A stretch of 64,000 bases of DNA from Loripinus fragilis (GCA_964019695.1 OZ026531.1:5403701-5467700), one strand, 5' to 3'. Numbered from the stretch's first letter, positions 33,657-45,037 are shown. A program made the numbers and translations. Notes: generated from the letters alone by a model not told the origin.

Positions 33657-33980
33657 CCGGGCCGCGGAGCGCAGTCGGTAACGTGTCTGGCAACAGATGC
33701 AAGTCTGACTGCAGATCCAGGAGTTGCAAGCTCGATCCCGGCCCGGTCCCATACTTTCGTGGAGATTGATCATGAAAGTATTTCTATGGTCACTCTCCTC
33801 CCTTCCGCTGAATCATTCAAGAAGGGTTGTTGTTAGTTACAAGCGAAAGTATGTGCATGAGTTACTGGTTAACCGCTTGTTCAAGCTTGCTTAGAAACTG
33901 AACGTGTGGCTTGGTGAACTGACCGTCCCGCCATGACCATAGCTGGTGACTTGGGACGTAAAGCAACAAAACAAACAAAC
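33657..33980 (+). mobile_element. tRNA-derived SINE (family S3), copy 1
   Basis: The head CCGCGGAGCGCAGTCGGTAA is followed by AGTTGCAAGCTCGATCCCGG (B box region). The body has CGTGGAGATTGATCATGAAA, then TCACTCTCCTCCCTTCCGCT, and the end is TGGGACGTAAAGCAAC with an AAAC tail. A minus-strand copy is at 49,605-49,777. The tail resembles S1 (GGGACGTA, then AAAC), so both may use the same LINE. Confidence 0.8.
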
Positions 33981-35177
33981 TAAATTTTATTTAATACAGA
34001 ACTAAAACAGCCACACTCTTTGCGCGACGGAATGATTTTATGCATTGTTTGATACAAATAAAGCAAAACATATACTCAATATGCATTTTTCATGCTCCTG
34101 TATGACACAATGTATAGTAAAAGTATAAAGAAAAATCGAAAAAAGTCCCATTTTTGAAAGTTACCATTTCTCTATTAGTCAACATTTTTCGAATGTAAAG
34201 ATGTACATTAGTCGTGCTAGCAGTAATCGCATAATATATTTTTTTTATAAAAATAAAGTTGGCACCAAATCATTAATTTGTCAAACCATGATCGTAAATA
34301 AGATCTCAAATTTTCCTTCGTTTTTTACAAATATTTTGCTTAAAATTTCAGCCAATGTATAAACCCTACTCATTTTGAGCATGCGCTGCACGCCGAGTCC
34401 TTTTTCGACAAAAAATAAACCATCAAGTAGCCGTTAAATTCTTGTTTCCAAAAATGTATTATTTGATATCATTTTATCAACGCATTATGGAGTTATGATA
34501 TCATACTAAGAACTTTCGAAATACCCCTCGTAATTGAAGAATGAAGAGCTATCTTCCATCGTCAGTTCTCTAATTGTTTGGTCTGTAGCCGTCTGTCTGG
34601 GGATAGCTATGGATGGACCCAGAACCTTTTGGCTCTCCGCCTCCCGTCTTGCATGGACCTCATCACCCAATATAATAAGTCTGCGGTTCATAACAACCAG
34701 CTGGCGCATAGCGACTTAAGCGCGTCGAATGTCGATATTCAACATGAGACATACAGTTGCACTTCAGATTTATATAGAAAGGAAACAAAAGCGCAACGAA
34801 AGCCTAGGTCGAAGCAAGGTCGCAGCTGCATCGCCATCAGCGTAGACTAAGAGTAGTCGGATCTTCATTGTCGTAGTGGATCGTAGCAGAAGCGACACGG
34901 AAGCGTAGTAAAAGCGCCAAGTCCCCAAACTGTGTGATTGTCTACGCTTCTGCGGCGATTTGGAATAATTTTTGAGAAAATCCGTGATCGCCACGAGAGT
35001 AGCGGAATCGCCGTCCAGTGGAATGGGGTGGGGTTGGGGCTAACAGACAGGAAATAAACATACTTCAATAATAGGTGTGTGAGTGCAGCGAAGACGTCGA
35101 GTCGAGGCTGCGGGGATGCACGTTGTCGCATCTGCGATTATATAAGTACACTTTAGGCCAACATACATGCTTTATTT
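33981..35177. other. Non-coding with one possible transposase remnant
   Basis: Apart from the minus-strand frame at 34,506-34,709, nothing is recognised. 34,860-35,110 is more GC-rich than its surroundings and has no assigned role. Confidence 0.4.
34506..34709 (-). pseudogene. Possible PIF/Harbinger transposase N-terminus
   Basis: The frame reads RRLIILGDEVHARREAESQK and ends TDQTIRELTMEDSSSFFNYE. The 'REL-LED--SF-N' block resembles the start of Harbinger transposases, just before the catalytic domain. No DDE motif follows downstream on the minus strand. The match is short and from memory. Confidence 0.3.
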
Positions 35178-35311
35178 GTCGTCTGCTGATTTTCTTCAAA
35201 ATCAACTGTTTCATAAAAAAAATCTTTCAGGGTGTCAAAATCAGGTCCGACGTTTTGTCAGGCCTGATCTGGTTCCAAACTTTTTGCCAAAGTTATCAGC
35301 AGACGACACTA
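35178..35311. repeat. GTCGTCTGCTG MITE, best copy
   Basis: The left end GTCGTCTGCTGATTTTCTTC pairs with the right end GTTATCAGCAGACGAC. The interior has TCAGGTCCGACGTTTTGTCA then GGCCTGATCTGGTTCC, shared with fragments at 4.7, 12.3 and 12.8 kb. About 134 bp with no coding. Confidence 0.7.
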
Positions 35312-35430
35312 ATAGGTAAAGAGTTAAAATAATTTCGATCCCATTAAAATATCATCATGTCATGGCAACACTTCATCATATCAATCACAGAGGCTTTTGA
35401 AAGAGCGTTCTGAGGCTCCGTTCACGAGAC

Positions 35431-35431
<1 letters not shown>

Positions 35432-35487
<56 letters not shown>
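35432..35487. repeat. GA microsatellite
   Basis: Pure (GA)n of about 56 bp. Confidence 0.97.
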
Positions 35488-35490
<3 letters not shown>

Positions 35491-36317
35491 TTCTTAATTG
35501 TTAACTCTGTGACCCCACTATGAAATGCCAGTCTCGATAAATTGCCTGAAGAAATTTTATCATTATATCATACATGTCCTGGATTAAAGTTAATAAAATC
35601 ATATAGATAGCCAGACAAATTAACAAGTCATAATACTGTATAATACAAGCGGCATAGGTCACAGGTCACTAAATGACCCAGTTTAAGAGAGTTTGTTCCA
35701 AATTAAAGACAGGGCGTGGCTAAATGGTGATACCACTGTATATATCTCGTAATTTATTTTTATTTGCCTTTTTTTTATTTTCACAGTAATTCAGTAATGG
35801 AATGATCTGAATGATCGGTACTCGAATCTATTCCTAAATGCTTACATAAATCGCCATGCACATACTGAATACTTATATGTTTGAAGTCTATAATCCCTTT
35901 GGCATATGGCATGTTTTTCTATATAGTATTAACACCAATATCTACCACTTCCGGTCTATGAAGTACCGGCAATACGCGTAAATACCACCAAATCGACGTA
36001 TACATTTACCAGTGGGTTGATGGTGATATGTTCACCAAATGCTTTAGGTGTATATGGTATAATATATCATTTTGTTCCTATCTGAAAATGGTTCAAGTGC
36101 TAATACCGAGAAACTCTTGGACCAAATAATTGAATAGTTGGTCAGGGTGTGTTCCGTAAATACAGGCATTCAATGAAAGAATTTAAAGTAAACTTTGTCC
36201 TTGAACATTGGTTTCTTTTCGTGGCTTTCCTGGGTATAAACAAGTTCCGCCGGGTTGGTCTAAGATATGTGTTGGTTTTATAACGGGAACACCCAAAGGC
36301 TCACCGAAAGTGGTTTC
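35488..36317. other. No recognisable feature
   Basis: AT-rich and non-coding. The left part could include the body of the SINE that follows, which I cannot delimit. Confidence 0.4.
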
Positions 36318-36395
36318 ATGGAGAAGCCGGGAATCGAACCTGCGACCCCTGGTTTACAAGGCATAGGCTTATCCCCTACACCACAGCGGCTTCCC
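36318..36395 (-). mobile_element. tRNA-derived SINE head (family S4)
   Basis: The minus strand reads GGGAAGCCGCTGTGGTGTAG GGGATAAGCC (A-box region), then AGGTTCGATTCCCGGCTTCT. The B box GGTTCGATTCC is perfect and the ends nearly close into an acceptor-like stem. It could be read as a decayed tRNA gene, but the anticodon arm is poor. Confidence 0.6.
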
Positions 36396-36892
36396 ATTAC
36401 GCAGTTACGCACGCGCGTAATAAAACTAGTAACATTCAAGGGAGGTCACCTAATGTGGTAAAAGTGACTTTCCATACCATATAAGGAACTGCTTTTAAGG
36501 GAAAGAATTCGCTCCCTCTGGGAGCAAATTCTTTCAAGCTCCTCATTTAAAAAGGGAGGCGATTGAAGAGAATCACTGCTTGATACAGTAGTCCCCCTTT
36601 GATGCGCGTAACTCTCGGCATGGTCACTTTTTAAAAGTACATGGCATAGTCGCCATAGTAATGTAGGTACAGATATTTTAGACAGATCATTTGAAGATTA
36701 TTAAAATTAAGGGGTCAGCGAAGATAAGTATTTTATCTTGCAACGCTGTCGGCATTGTCTGTCAAATTCGAACCTGTCATTAGAAAACGGACGCAACGGT
36801 ATGCGGGTTGCAAAATCTAAAGCACATGTTAATTACACTGCATTTAACCGTTTAGTAGTGGAACTTCATTATTAATTTATACCCAACCTTAA
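36396..36892. other. Non-coding with a short hairpin
   Basis: AAAGAATTCGCTCCCTCT / GGGAGCAAATTCTTT at 36,501-36,535 forms a stem. Nothing else is recognised. Confidence 0.4.
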
Positions 36893-37259
36893 AGATGCAT
36901 AATCTGTAACTTTTTATATTTTCAATTTTAAAATAATGTTTCTATTTTTCAAGAACAAAGTAAAAATACTATAATTCAGGTATACATTTTACCTTTTTCG
37001 TAATAATTAACAAATTATTAGTGCCAAAACAACAGCTTTTATGTTAAAATTTAACTGTCTAGAATTATTGGAGGGACGCAAATAATTACACACAAGAGAA
37101 AATACTTCTGTTTTTATAAGATAATTCACTTTTCCATGCAGTTTTCAGCTGTAGAAATTAGATTTATTGTGGCAACATAACTTTATTCTACTTTTACAAA
37201 TGATTTAAAACGAAAATTTTTTTTTTCGAAAAATATTCATAGTTACAGAGTATGCAGCT
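36893..37259 (-). mobile_element. TTAA-flanked MITE, copy 3
   Basis: Reverse orientation relative to copies at 15,906 and 18,288, flanked by TTAA at 36,889-36,892 and 37,260-37,263. Shared internal words include CTATAATTATTGGAGGGACG-like and ACTTTTCCATGCAGTTTTCA. Confidence 0.8.
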
Positions 37260-37263
37260 TTAA

Positions 37264-37843
37264 TTCCCAAGAATGAGCGAGGATGACATATTTGTCCAAA
37301 AACATATATTAAACATGTCATTAAACATTAAACTACGAATCGTAACAAATAACATGAATGACTGAGATATTCTTGATTGGCATGTCACTCCAATGCAGTA
37401 CGATGTACAAAACCTCGAACGATCACAATATTTGCAAGTGATCATGTGATTATCATTAGCTGTATTCATATTAATAATTTGTCTCTTCGGTGGGGACAGC
37501 CTCCTGACAGTCTTCTCACATTCCCTAAATAGGCCCAGAGAAATGATTGAATCTAAAGCAAGGGGTGATCCCCAAGGGGTGGGGGCTACTCTTATTTTTT
37601 CTTCATACGTAGGCTCGGGCTCAGCATCTACCGTTCACCCCCAAAAATATCAGGAATTACAAGCACCCCCAATAAATATTTGGAATTTTAGCGACCCAAA
37701 AAATACTCCCAAACTGTACCTTGACCTTAAGAAAAGGCGTGCATGCAGAGTCTCGTCAGAGCTTTTGCTTCACGCCGATTAGATAATTACCAAAATCTCG
37801 TAAGCTGGTTCAGAGAGGAAATATAGCTACGTACACACCTATA
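37264..37843. other. No recognisable feature
   Basis: Non-coding. A 79-codon plus frame at 37,543 has no motif. Confidence 0.4.
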
Positions 37844-38082
37844 TGAGCCGTGGCATGAGATTTCCAACAATGTGGTATTTTGACACGTGTAGACTCAGAC
37901 GAGCCTGTGCAGCCCCCTTTTAAGCTTAGAAACTCCAAATGGTGTTCAGTCAGTAGCTGTACAATCCTAGAATACTCAAGCGAGTAGCAAAAACTCTGAT
38001 CAGACTGCGCGTATGCGCAGGCTGATCTGAGGCTTTACTGGTCGCACACACCACATTGTTGGAAATCTCATGTGCTGGCTCA
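37844..38082. repeat. CATGAGATTTCC MITE, copy 1
   Basis: TGAGCCGTGGCATGAGATTT pairs with the right end (AAATCTCATGTGCTGGCTCA), followed inward by CCAACAATGTGG / CCACATTGTTGG. The centre has CTGATCAGACTGCGCGTATG and GCGCAGGCTGATCTGAGG. About 239 bp, with a second copy at 41,655-41,892. Confidence 0.8.
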
Positions 38083-38479
38083 ATATTATAATGATTTGAT
38101 ATTATCTTCAATGGTCATTAAACCATTCATCACTTACCAAAATTTGATGAACAACTGATATTTTAATAGTACATCCCATGACCTGTGTATCGTAGGTGCT
38201 TACGCAGAATATCTGCATATTGCCTAGGAGGGGGTATATGACTTTCCTGTGCAGCTGAGAGATAAAACATGGACGTCACCAGGAGTTTGACCTTCCCAAT
38301 GTACGACGTATGCCCATTTGAGCGAAAATATTGACCCATAAAATAAGCGAAATAAGCGTCCTCAAATCGGAACAATTTTGCAATAAAAATGATATGAGCC
38401 CCAGCATTTTATATCAAGATGAGTCCGAATACGCGGGAGTGTATCGCACACGCGACCAGCGAAGACTCAGTCGCGCTTG
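38083..38479. other. No recognisable feature
   Basis: Non-coding. The minus frame at 38,163-38,375 lacks motifs. Confidence 0.4.
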
Positions 38480-38863
38480 TGCTCATATGGTAACTACTTG
38501 TTTTTAGAAAAAAATAGACTCCTAAAATACTGGGTTAAAATACTCAACACAGATAATATTCTTTTGAAAAATGTTTATTATATGCTCTTAGATGATAGAT
38601 TGGCTGGAAATAATAATAATGAGCAAAACTGGGCTTTTCAGATAAAAACATTCTCAACAATTTAGGCTTCAGTCATGTATAGAATAACCAAGAGCAAAAT
38701 GTTATTCCACTTAATGAAATAAAACATAGAATCATTGATCAGACGAATCAAGAAATTTTAACGGCAAATACAACTTCATCAAAACTTGAAACATACTGTC
38801 TATTCAAGCTAGACACTAGTTGTGAATCTTACTTGAATAAGATATCTTTAAAATAAGTACATA
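38480..38863 (+). pseudogene. LINE ORF2 C-terminal region, part 1
   Basis: The frame reads FLEKNRLLKYWVKILNTDN, LLKNVYYMLLDD and NWAFQIKTF. After a frame change it gives FLNNLGFSHV, then EIKHRIIDQTNQEIL and LETYCLFKLDTSCESYLNKI. This order is typical of the stretch after the reverse transcriptase and before the C-terminal knuckle in molluscan LINEs. It breaks at the TA where the Tc1-like element is inserted and continues at 39,867. Stops make it dead. Confidence 0.65.
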
Positions 38864-38865
38864 TA

Positions 38866-39864
38866 CTCAACAAAAAAAGTTAAGGAAATTGTGTTTGAGA
38901 GGCTATGACAAAAGATCTAAAACATTTAAAGACTTTTGAATTTCTCAATAGTATAATGTGATCATTTGCTAGATAATGACCTTTTATCTGGGTCTGTAGC
39001 GCCAGTAGCAGCTTAGTAAGTCCATGTCAAAGTTGACTGGTCTTCACTCCATTTTTCGCAAAAATTCAATTTACAGAGCAAACAAAGGTTTTCATACATT
39101 AACATTTGCCAGGTCCCTCGAGAGATGGAGATGTTTAAAACCTAGGGCGACAGATCAGGTGCTTATAGAGGGACACTTGATCAGTCCAGTGTACATGGAT
39201 GAGGTGTTGAGGTCTGTTGTCCTGCCTTTTTGTGCGAAAACCAGTGGCACTACCATGCCTAGGATGACAATGTTAGAACACACCTCACTAGAATCAGCAA
39301 AAACAATGTTGTGCGCATTGACTGGTTAGTTCGCTCATCAGACATGTCTACAATTTGAACAAATCTATGCCATTTTTGGACAGAGGGTCAAACGCATAAT
39401 AATGGTATCAAGAAACTCCCAGCCTGAGATATTGATGCTGATCCCTCAGCACCACATCACCAGTATTCAGAGTATGCAAAACCGGCGCTAGTTCTAATTT
39501 GCCGTTGACTGGGGACACACTCGTTACTGATGAAGGCATTCTCATCTTCTAAATGTGATGTTTAAGGCTATCAAGTTAATTTCATGTGACATTCAAAGGA
39601 ATTGCATTTCATGTCTTGAAAACTTACATGATTTTGGTGTGTTTATGAGGGAATACTCTGTAGTCATTTTTGCGAAAAATGACTTTGACCCCTGGGCTAC
39701 TTGACATTGTGCCACAACAAAGGTATTGGTGCTAGCAAACAAAAGTAAACATTTTTCTCAACCGATGACATGCATCTAAACAAATAAATAAAATTTGAAT
39801 AAGTGTTTGCTTGGTGTTCTTATGTAGCATGGTTTTCTGAAATTTCCTTAACTTTTTTGTTGAG
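38866..39864 (+). mobile_element. Tc1-like element, 999 bp, inserted in the LINE
   Basis: The left end CTCAACAAAAAAAGTTAAGG is matched by the reverse complement of the right end (CTCAACAAAAAAGTTAAGG), with TA on both sides. It lies between the two halves of the plus-strand LINE C-terminus. Confidence 0.85.
39024..39500 (+). pseudogene. Tc1-like transposase remnant
   Basis: VYMDEVLRSVVLPFCAKTSG, then in a shifted frame TTMPRDDNVRTHLTRISKNN, represents the block before and around the second catalytic Asp (DDN for the usual QDNARPH). Further on, HRVKR-like and ILMLIPQHHITSIQSMQNRR resemble the C-terminal helix. The first Asp and the third acidic residue are not seen. Internally deleted and frameshifted. 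Confidence 0.65.
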
Positions 39865-39866
39865 TA

Positions 39867-40165
39867 TATTTGCATTGAGCCGCTTCAGACTTAGCTCAAA
39901 CAATTTCGCTTTAGAAACAGGTCGACATTACAACATTAAAAAAGAAAATAGAATAGCACCTTCTGTAACATGAACAAAAATGAAAGCGAATATCACTTTT
40001 TATTGGTTGCAGAACTAAAGGCGACAATATCTGCCTCAGTATTATTGTAGATGGCCTTCTATAACTAAATTCAAAAATTTAATGCAAAGTCAATCTGAAA
40101 GAGTTATTAAACGATTAAGCAAATATATATTTTTTGCTCAAAACAAAATAAACCTCAGTGCTTAA
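39867..40165 (+). pseudogene. LINE ORF2 C-terminal region, part 2
   Basis: ALSRFRLSSNNFALETGRHY then NIKKENRIAP corresponds to the 'LTRFRxSxHxLxIExGR' block before the zinc knuckle, which is degraded here. YLPQYYCRWPSITKFKNLMQ then RLSKYIFFAQ completes the C-terminus. The sequence continues to TATATTTTGCATACTGC at about 40,205, likely the 3' end. Confidence 0.65.
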
Positions 40166-40827
40166 CCCAGAGATATATACAGTGTTTCGCATTATATTTT
40201 GCATACTGCTATATCAACAAAAGCATCATTTGAATATTAATATATTTGACAGATTTCTGACGATATAGTTGTCGGCAAAATGACGCCTTGTCGACACCTG
40301 TGCAGCGCTAAGGCCCTGCATTGGTGTTGACAGGGGGCATTTTATTAATTCACGTCAGATGTGGAAATCTTTATTCCACCAATTGCTTCTGGTAAAATAA
40401 CAGGATGTTTTATTAATTATTTCCTTGGTACCTTTGCTTAATGTATTTACATGTTTTGGTGAAAAGCATTTTGTATGTTTAATGCCAATAAAGGATTTGG
40501 TTTTCATTGTATATGACCTATTACCTAATTATAGTTTTCTCCTTCTTTTTCATGACTGCGCCCTTGAAAATGGTCGCATTGACCACTTCACGGATTTACC
40601 ATTAATGATTTCTTAATAGATACTACAAATATTGACAAAAAACGTGATTAAATTGGCCAAAATTTAAATTTCTGTGCAAACTGATTGGTTGTGAAGCACA
40701 GGAAGGGGCGGAGGTAACTATAAGCTGTGATTGTGACATCTCAATCGTATCTTGTACTTTTCGCAAAAGGCGACTAGCGAAGCCTCAGACAAAATATGCG
40801 TCTAGCTCCCCTTGGTTTAACATATTT
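40166..40827. other. Non-coding, small inverted repeat
   Basis: AAAATGACGCCTTGTCGACACC-like and GGTGTTGACAGGGGGCATTT at 40,277-40,343 pair imperfectly. Otherwise nothing. Confidence 0.4.
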
Positions 40828-41045
40828 TACTGTAAATTCAGAAATTTTCGCGAGGGTTTTATTTCGCGAAACTTCGCATGTGCGAAGTTTCGTGAAAATA
40901 AAATCCTCGCGAAATGCCGAAATCACTCAGTCGTTTACTGATATAGGTAAATCATGCCCTAGTCGCGAATTTTTAGCGTCGCAAATATGCCTTTTAAAGC
41001 TATTCGCGAAAATAAAATTCTCGCAAATTTCCGGATTTACAGTAT
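40828..41045. repeat. CG-rich hairpin MITE (ACTGTAAATCCGGAAATTTT type), copy 1
   Basis: The left end TACTGTAAATTCAGAAATTT pairs with the right end AAATTTCCGGATTTACAGTA. The interior repeats TTCGCGAAAATAAAA-type words. AAACTTCGCATGTGCGAAGT has strong dyad symmetry. A copy in the other orientation is at 46,682-46,902. No ORF. Confidence 0.8.
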
Positions 41046-41123
41046 TAGCAAGAACAGTTGACATTATCAACAAAGCTCCCCTTGAACTGAAGGCCGTGTA
41101 TATTAGTTTAAAGGGTGACTGCT

Positions 41124-41427
41124 AGGGCAGACTTGATTTAACTGTTCTCTTTACTCCTTCCACTCCGAACAAGCAGAACAGAAATCAAGTGCGCTGGAAC
41201 AGCTGTGCTGGCGTACGCCGGAGTACTCCGTCTTCCGAGGTGGTGTAGACAGAACAGTCACGTGACCTGTTCCAAAAAAGATGGCGGATCACTGCCTGCA
41301 TGCGCGGAAATATTTTGTATCGCTTGATTTTTCCCGGAGTACTCTTAAGTGCCCAGTTTTACTTGTTTATGCGGCTGTTCTGGCGTACGCCGAGTACTCT
41401 AAAAATTGCTAAATCAAGTCCGCCCCT
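41124..41427. repeat. GGGCAGACTTGATTTA MITE
   Basis: The left end GGGCAGACTTGATTTA matches the reverse complement of the right end (GGGGCGGACTTGATTTA). Inside, CTGGCGTACGCCGGAGTACT and TCTGGCGTACGCCGAGTACT form a second symmetric pair. About 304 bp. Confidence 0.65.
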
Positions 41428-41654
41428 TGTCAAAATTTATTTTGCCAAGATAAATAGATGCTTTTTCGAGGAGCTGGTCTAATTGGGTGATTGACAATTT
41501 GACACTATAGCAGAAAACTATAAGGATACGCAGGAAATGAACAAAATATGTTAAGATTGGACAAAAATATGAGACAATATTACACATATCTACATGTTGC
41601 TCTGAGATGATATATATATCAATAAATGATAAAAATAAAATAAATTAAATTAAA

Positions 41655-41892
41655 TTCCAGTGCATGAGATTTCCAACAATTTGGCATTTTGACAAGTGTA
41701 GACTCGGACGAGCCTCTGCAGCCTTCTTTTAAGCTTAGAAACTCCAAATGGTGTTCAGTCAGTAGCTTAACAATCATAGAATACTCAAGCGACTAGCAAA
41801 GGCTCTGATCAGACTGCGCATTTGCACAGGCTGATCTGAGGCTTTGCTGGTCGCACATACCATATTGTTGGAAATCTCATGTCACGGCTCAT
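41655..41892. repeat. CATGAGATTTCC MITE, copy 2
   Basis: Same order of blocks as 37,844-38,082, for example AGAAACTCCAAATGGTGTTC and CTGATCAGACTGCGCATTTG, with the outer left end eroded. Confidence 0.75.
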
Positions 41893-42271
41893 ATCTGCAT
41901 GTTGCTCTGAAATGGTATATACATATATCAATTCATTTAAGCAAATTGTCACAAATATATGGCCACGGGAACGTATAATTCATATAATAAAATTATTTTA
42001 ATTGAGTTGTTCATATAAAAAGAACCATTTGTTTTTCAAAAGTTCGTCGGTGCTGACGAAAACAAAAATCAGGTGATATGTTGGCCATTTTCGCTGGTTG
42101 ATTTCACTGTGGCCGAAGGCCGTGGTTTCCGTAAATGATCGGTAATATCTATTGTTTTCTTTAAAATCATGATTTTATCGGTCAATTGTTGTGACAGGAA
42201 TGCGGGGATGACTCAGAACATATAATTGACCTCGCAGATATGCATGATAGAAAGATGAACTTTTTGCAAGT
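41893..42271. other. No recognisable feature
   Basis: AT-rich and non-coding. Confidence 0.4.
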
Positions 42272-42523
42272 GCGGATCCACAGGGAGGACAGGGGGTCCG
42301 GACCACCCCCCCCCCCTGAAAAATCGCAAAATATAGGGCTTTCTAGCAATACAGGTCCGGATCCCCTGAAAAATCGCAGCTATTCAATGTTCGGTCATCA
42401 TCGGCACGCCAGCGAAACGCCATTTAATGGCCCGCTTATAGTGGTACTTGGACCCTCCATACCCTCATCAAAAAAAAGGTTGTCAAAGTTGGACCCCCTC
42501 TGACAAAACTTTCTGGATCCGCG
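42272..42523. repeat. GGATCCAGAG MITE, copy 2
   Basis: GCGGATCCACAGGGAGGAC opposes CCTCTGACAAAACTTTCTGG ATCCGC. The central palindrome of the 12-kb copy is half deleted here (AGCGAAACGCCATTTAATGG). Confidence 0.7.
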
Positions 42524-42539
42524 CATGTTTTGCACCATA

Positions 42540-43090
42540 TCAGACTTTATGATGGTTCCAACTTAAAGACTTATCTATTGATGAGATGGTAGGGGCCTGA
42601 TGCTTTGGCTGTTTGTCGGGCCCTCCGGGGTTTACCTGTTGGATTTCTTTTGCTCCGGTATTCAGTTTAATTTACTGTTGAGTCCTTATCTTTGCTTTAT
42701 CTCCTTGTTATATCTAGATTTATATGTTTTAGGAGATGATGCATTGATAAGTTAGGGGTTTTTCATGCAAACCAAATATCTATGTGTCTTGATCCACATC
42801 TGAATTAAGGGTGAGGTTGGCGCGCCGTTAAACCGGTTTAAGCCCTCCAGTAAAATATTTTAATGACCGTTCCAAGGCGGTACTTCTTTTGTGGATCTTT
42901 TATGTTTTTGTTTTGTCTTATGTTTGCTATGTCTTTGTGCGCGTCTGTTTATATGTGTTGGGAAAGGGCTGACCTCTTGGCTCTCGTTTGTGGTGTCTAA
43001 CTGTGAGTTTGTAACTTTCCCATCGGTATCCTGGGTCGGGTGTGGTACTTGATTGTATCGACTCCTGATCTTTGCTCCCTTACTTACTTT
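42540..43090 (+). mobile_element. Retroelement tail B, 5'-truncated, non-coding part only
   Basis: It begins just after the expected stop codon region (GACTTATCTATTGATGAGAT) and contains GGGGCCTGATGCTTTGGCTG, GTTAAACCGGTTTAAGCC and GGTATCCTGGGTCGGG. It ends TTTGCTCCCTTACTTACTTT. This is the longest clean copy of the tail. Confidence 0.8.
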
Positions 43091-43320
43091 GTAGCACATT
43101 CCAGTGTTTAAGAATATCTCTTGATACAGAAAATGCAAGTGCGTGATACATGTATGCTACAAGCACTTTTTGTGTTCTGTGCGTCTGTACGTATAATATA
43201 TTATCCGGGTTACAATTGCCGAAAAGAAGACAAATGCTGGTGAAAACTGTCTGCCACAAGGAGGGATATCGAATATTGTTGGTCAAGCGAAGGAATATCG
43301 AATATTGTCCGTTCCTAGTA

Positions 43321-45035
43321 CACGGGTGGTAAACCTAGGAACTACCACGAAATTGTGTTAACGCAATTTTGTTCCCAAGCCACATCCGGGACACGTCGTG
43401 GTAGTTTCCAGGCCGAAAATTGGATAAAGAAAGGATGGTGTCGCTTTCATTTTTGTTTTATTTTACAATTAAGAATGAACAATGGTGAAATCCGACAATG
43501 TGGATCCGTGTAAATATGTTTCGGCGTCCCCTCTAGCCCAAAATTTTGTATAAAAACTTATTTTCTTTCTTTTGATGTGTGTTTCCCCACTGAGCATCGG
43601 ACTTTTCCCAAAGTTCGAAGGATTTTAGCCCATATCTGTCATATTAAATGGAATTTGATATCATTTGACAATGAAAATGATAGAAAAACCTGCAATAAAC
43701 GTTCCTACATAGAAAAAAAATCTGAGCATTTACTCGTAAACGATTCATGCCCCGTTCGTCCTGTGTGGTAGTTTCCAGCTCATTGTGTTAGTTAAAATGC
43801 TATCATGGTAGTTTCCAAGACTTTTTAGGATACGTTTCTAAGGTGGTACAAAACATTTTAGTGGTTGTTTGTTTCGCATGATAACCCTAGAACTCGTCAA
43901 TGAATTACCATGGTAAACAAATAAATCACATTTCAACACCATGAATAGGCAAAACTGAGGACTCAACAGATTCAATGTGATGCGTGACAGGTGGAGATAT
44001 TGCCCTGGACTGCTAAACAGCACCTCTGGAAATCTGAAGCAAAAGAAGGTCATCAGTTGAGCCCTGGTGGACCAAGCAACAGACCAAAACTGATATAAAA
44101 ATTGCGTCATTCGCTACGTTGTTCCATGTTCAGTCAACTTTAAGATAAAATGGCAGGCTAAGACTACTGGCCCAAAGTATCGTTAGTACTTGCGCTTCAG
44201 AAAAAATGGGTTTATCCTCGGTTTGGGTCACTTTTTATATACATGAGAGTGCGAAGATGAACAGGCATGTTATTTGATAATTAAAAAGCATGTTTATTAA
44301 AAAACAAAACATGTGAATATCCCTTCTTTTCATTCTTCTCATCATTTCAATAGCCCACTAAATTTAAAATTCAGGCAGTCGTCATTTGTTATCTGACAAA
44401 AGGCTGTTTGAAAAGGTATTCGTATGAATAAGGGAGGTAATCAAGGTTCCGCCCGCACACCCTGTCTTTAAAAAATGAAGTAGACCTGAATAGTGAACAT
44501 CTGCTGATGCCAACTACTTAATTCCTACAAAGTCCTGGAAACTACCACGATAGCATTTTAACTACCACGATAGCTGGACACTACCACGCATGATGAGCGG
44601 GGCTTGAATTGTTTACGAGTAAATGCTCAGATTTTTTTTCTGTGTAGGAACGTTTATTGAGGGTCTTTTTATCATTGTCGTCGTCCAATGATATCAAATT
44701 CAATTCAATTTTACAGATATGGGCTAAAATCCTTCGAACTTTGGGGAAAGCTGGTCCAATGCTCAGTGGGGAAACACACATCTAAAGAAAGAAAATTACT
44801 TTTCAAACAAAATTTTGGGCTAGAGGGGACGCCGAGACATATTTACATGGAACCACATTGTCGGATGTCACCATTGTTCGTTCTTAGTTGTAAAATAAAA
44901 CAAAAATGAAAGTGACACCAACCTTTCTTCATCCAATTTTCGGCCTGGAAACTACCACGACGTGTCCGGGATGTGGCTTGGGAACAAAATTACGTAAACA
45001 CAATTTCGTGATAGTTCCTAGGTTTACCACCCGTG
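43321..45035. mobile_element. 1.7-kb element with about 512-bp terminal inverted repeats
   Basis: The left arm 43,321-43,832 and right arm 44,523-45,035 are reverse complements, with modest divergence and small indels. The ends are CACGGGTGGTAAACC, with TA on both outer sides. A motif like GGAAACTACCACGA recurs at least eight times, in both orientations, near the outer and inner ends of the arms. The 690-bp centre holds a 90-codon minus frame (43,838-44,110) of no known family. CAC termini plus subterminal repeats recall CACTA/EnSpm, but no transposase is present and the assignment is open. Confidence 0.75.
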
Positions 45036-45037
45036 TA

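Noticed and set aside
36318..36395. Genuine tRNA gene
   Set aside because: The B box is perfect and the ends nearly pair, but no good anticodon arm can be drawn. The sequence behaves like the other SINE heads.
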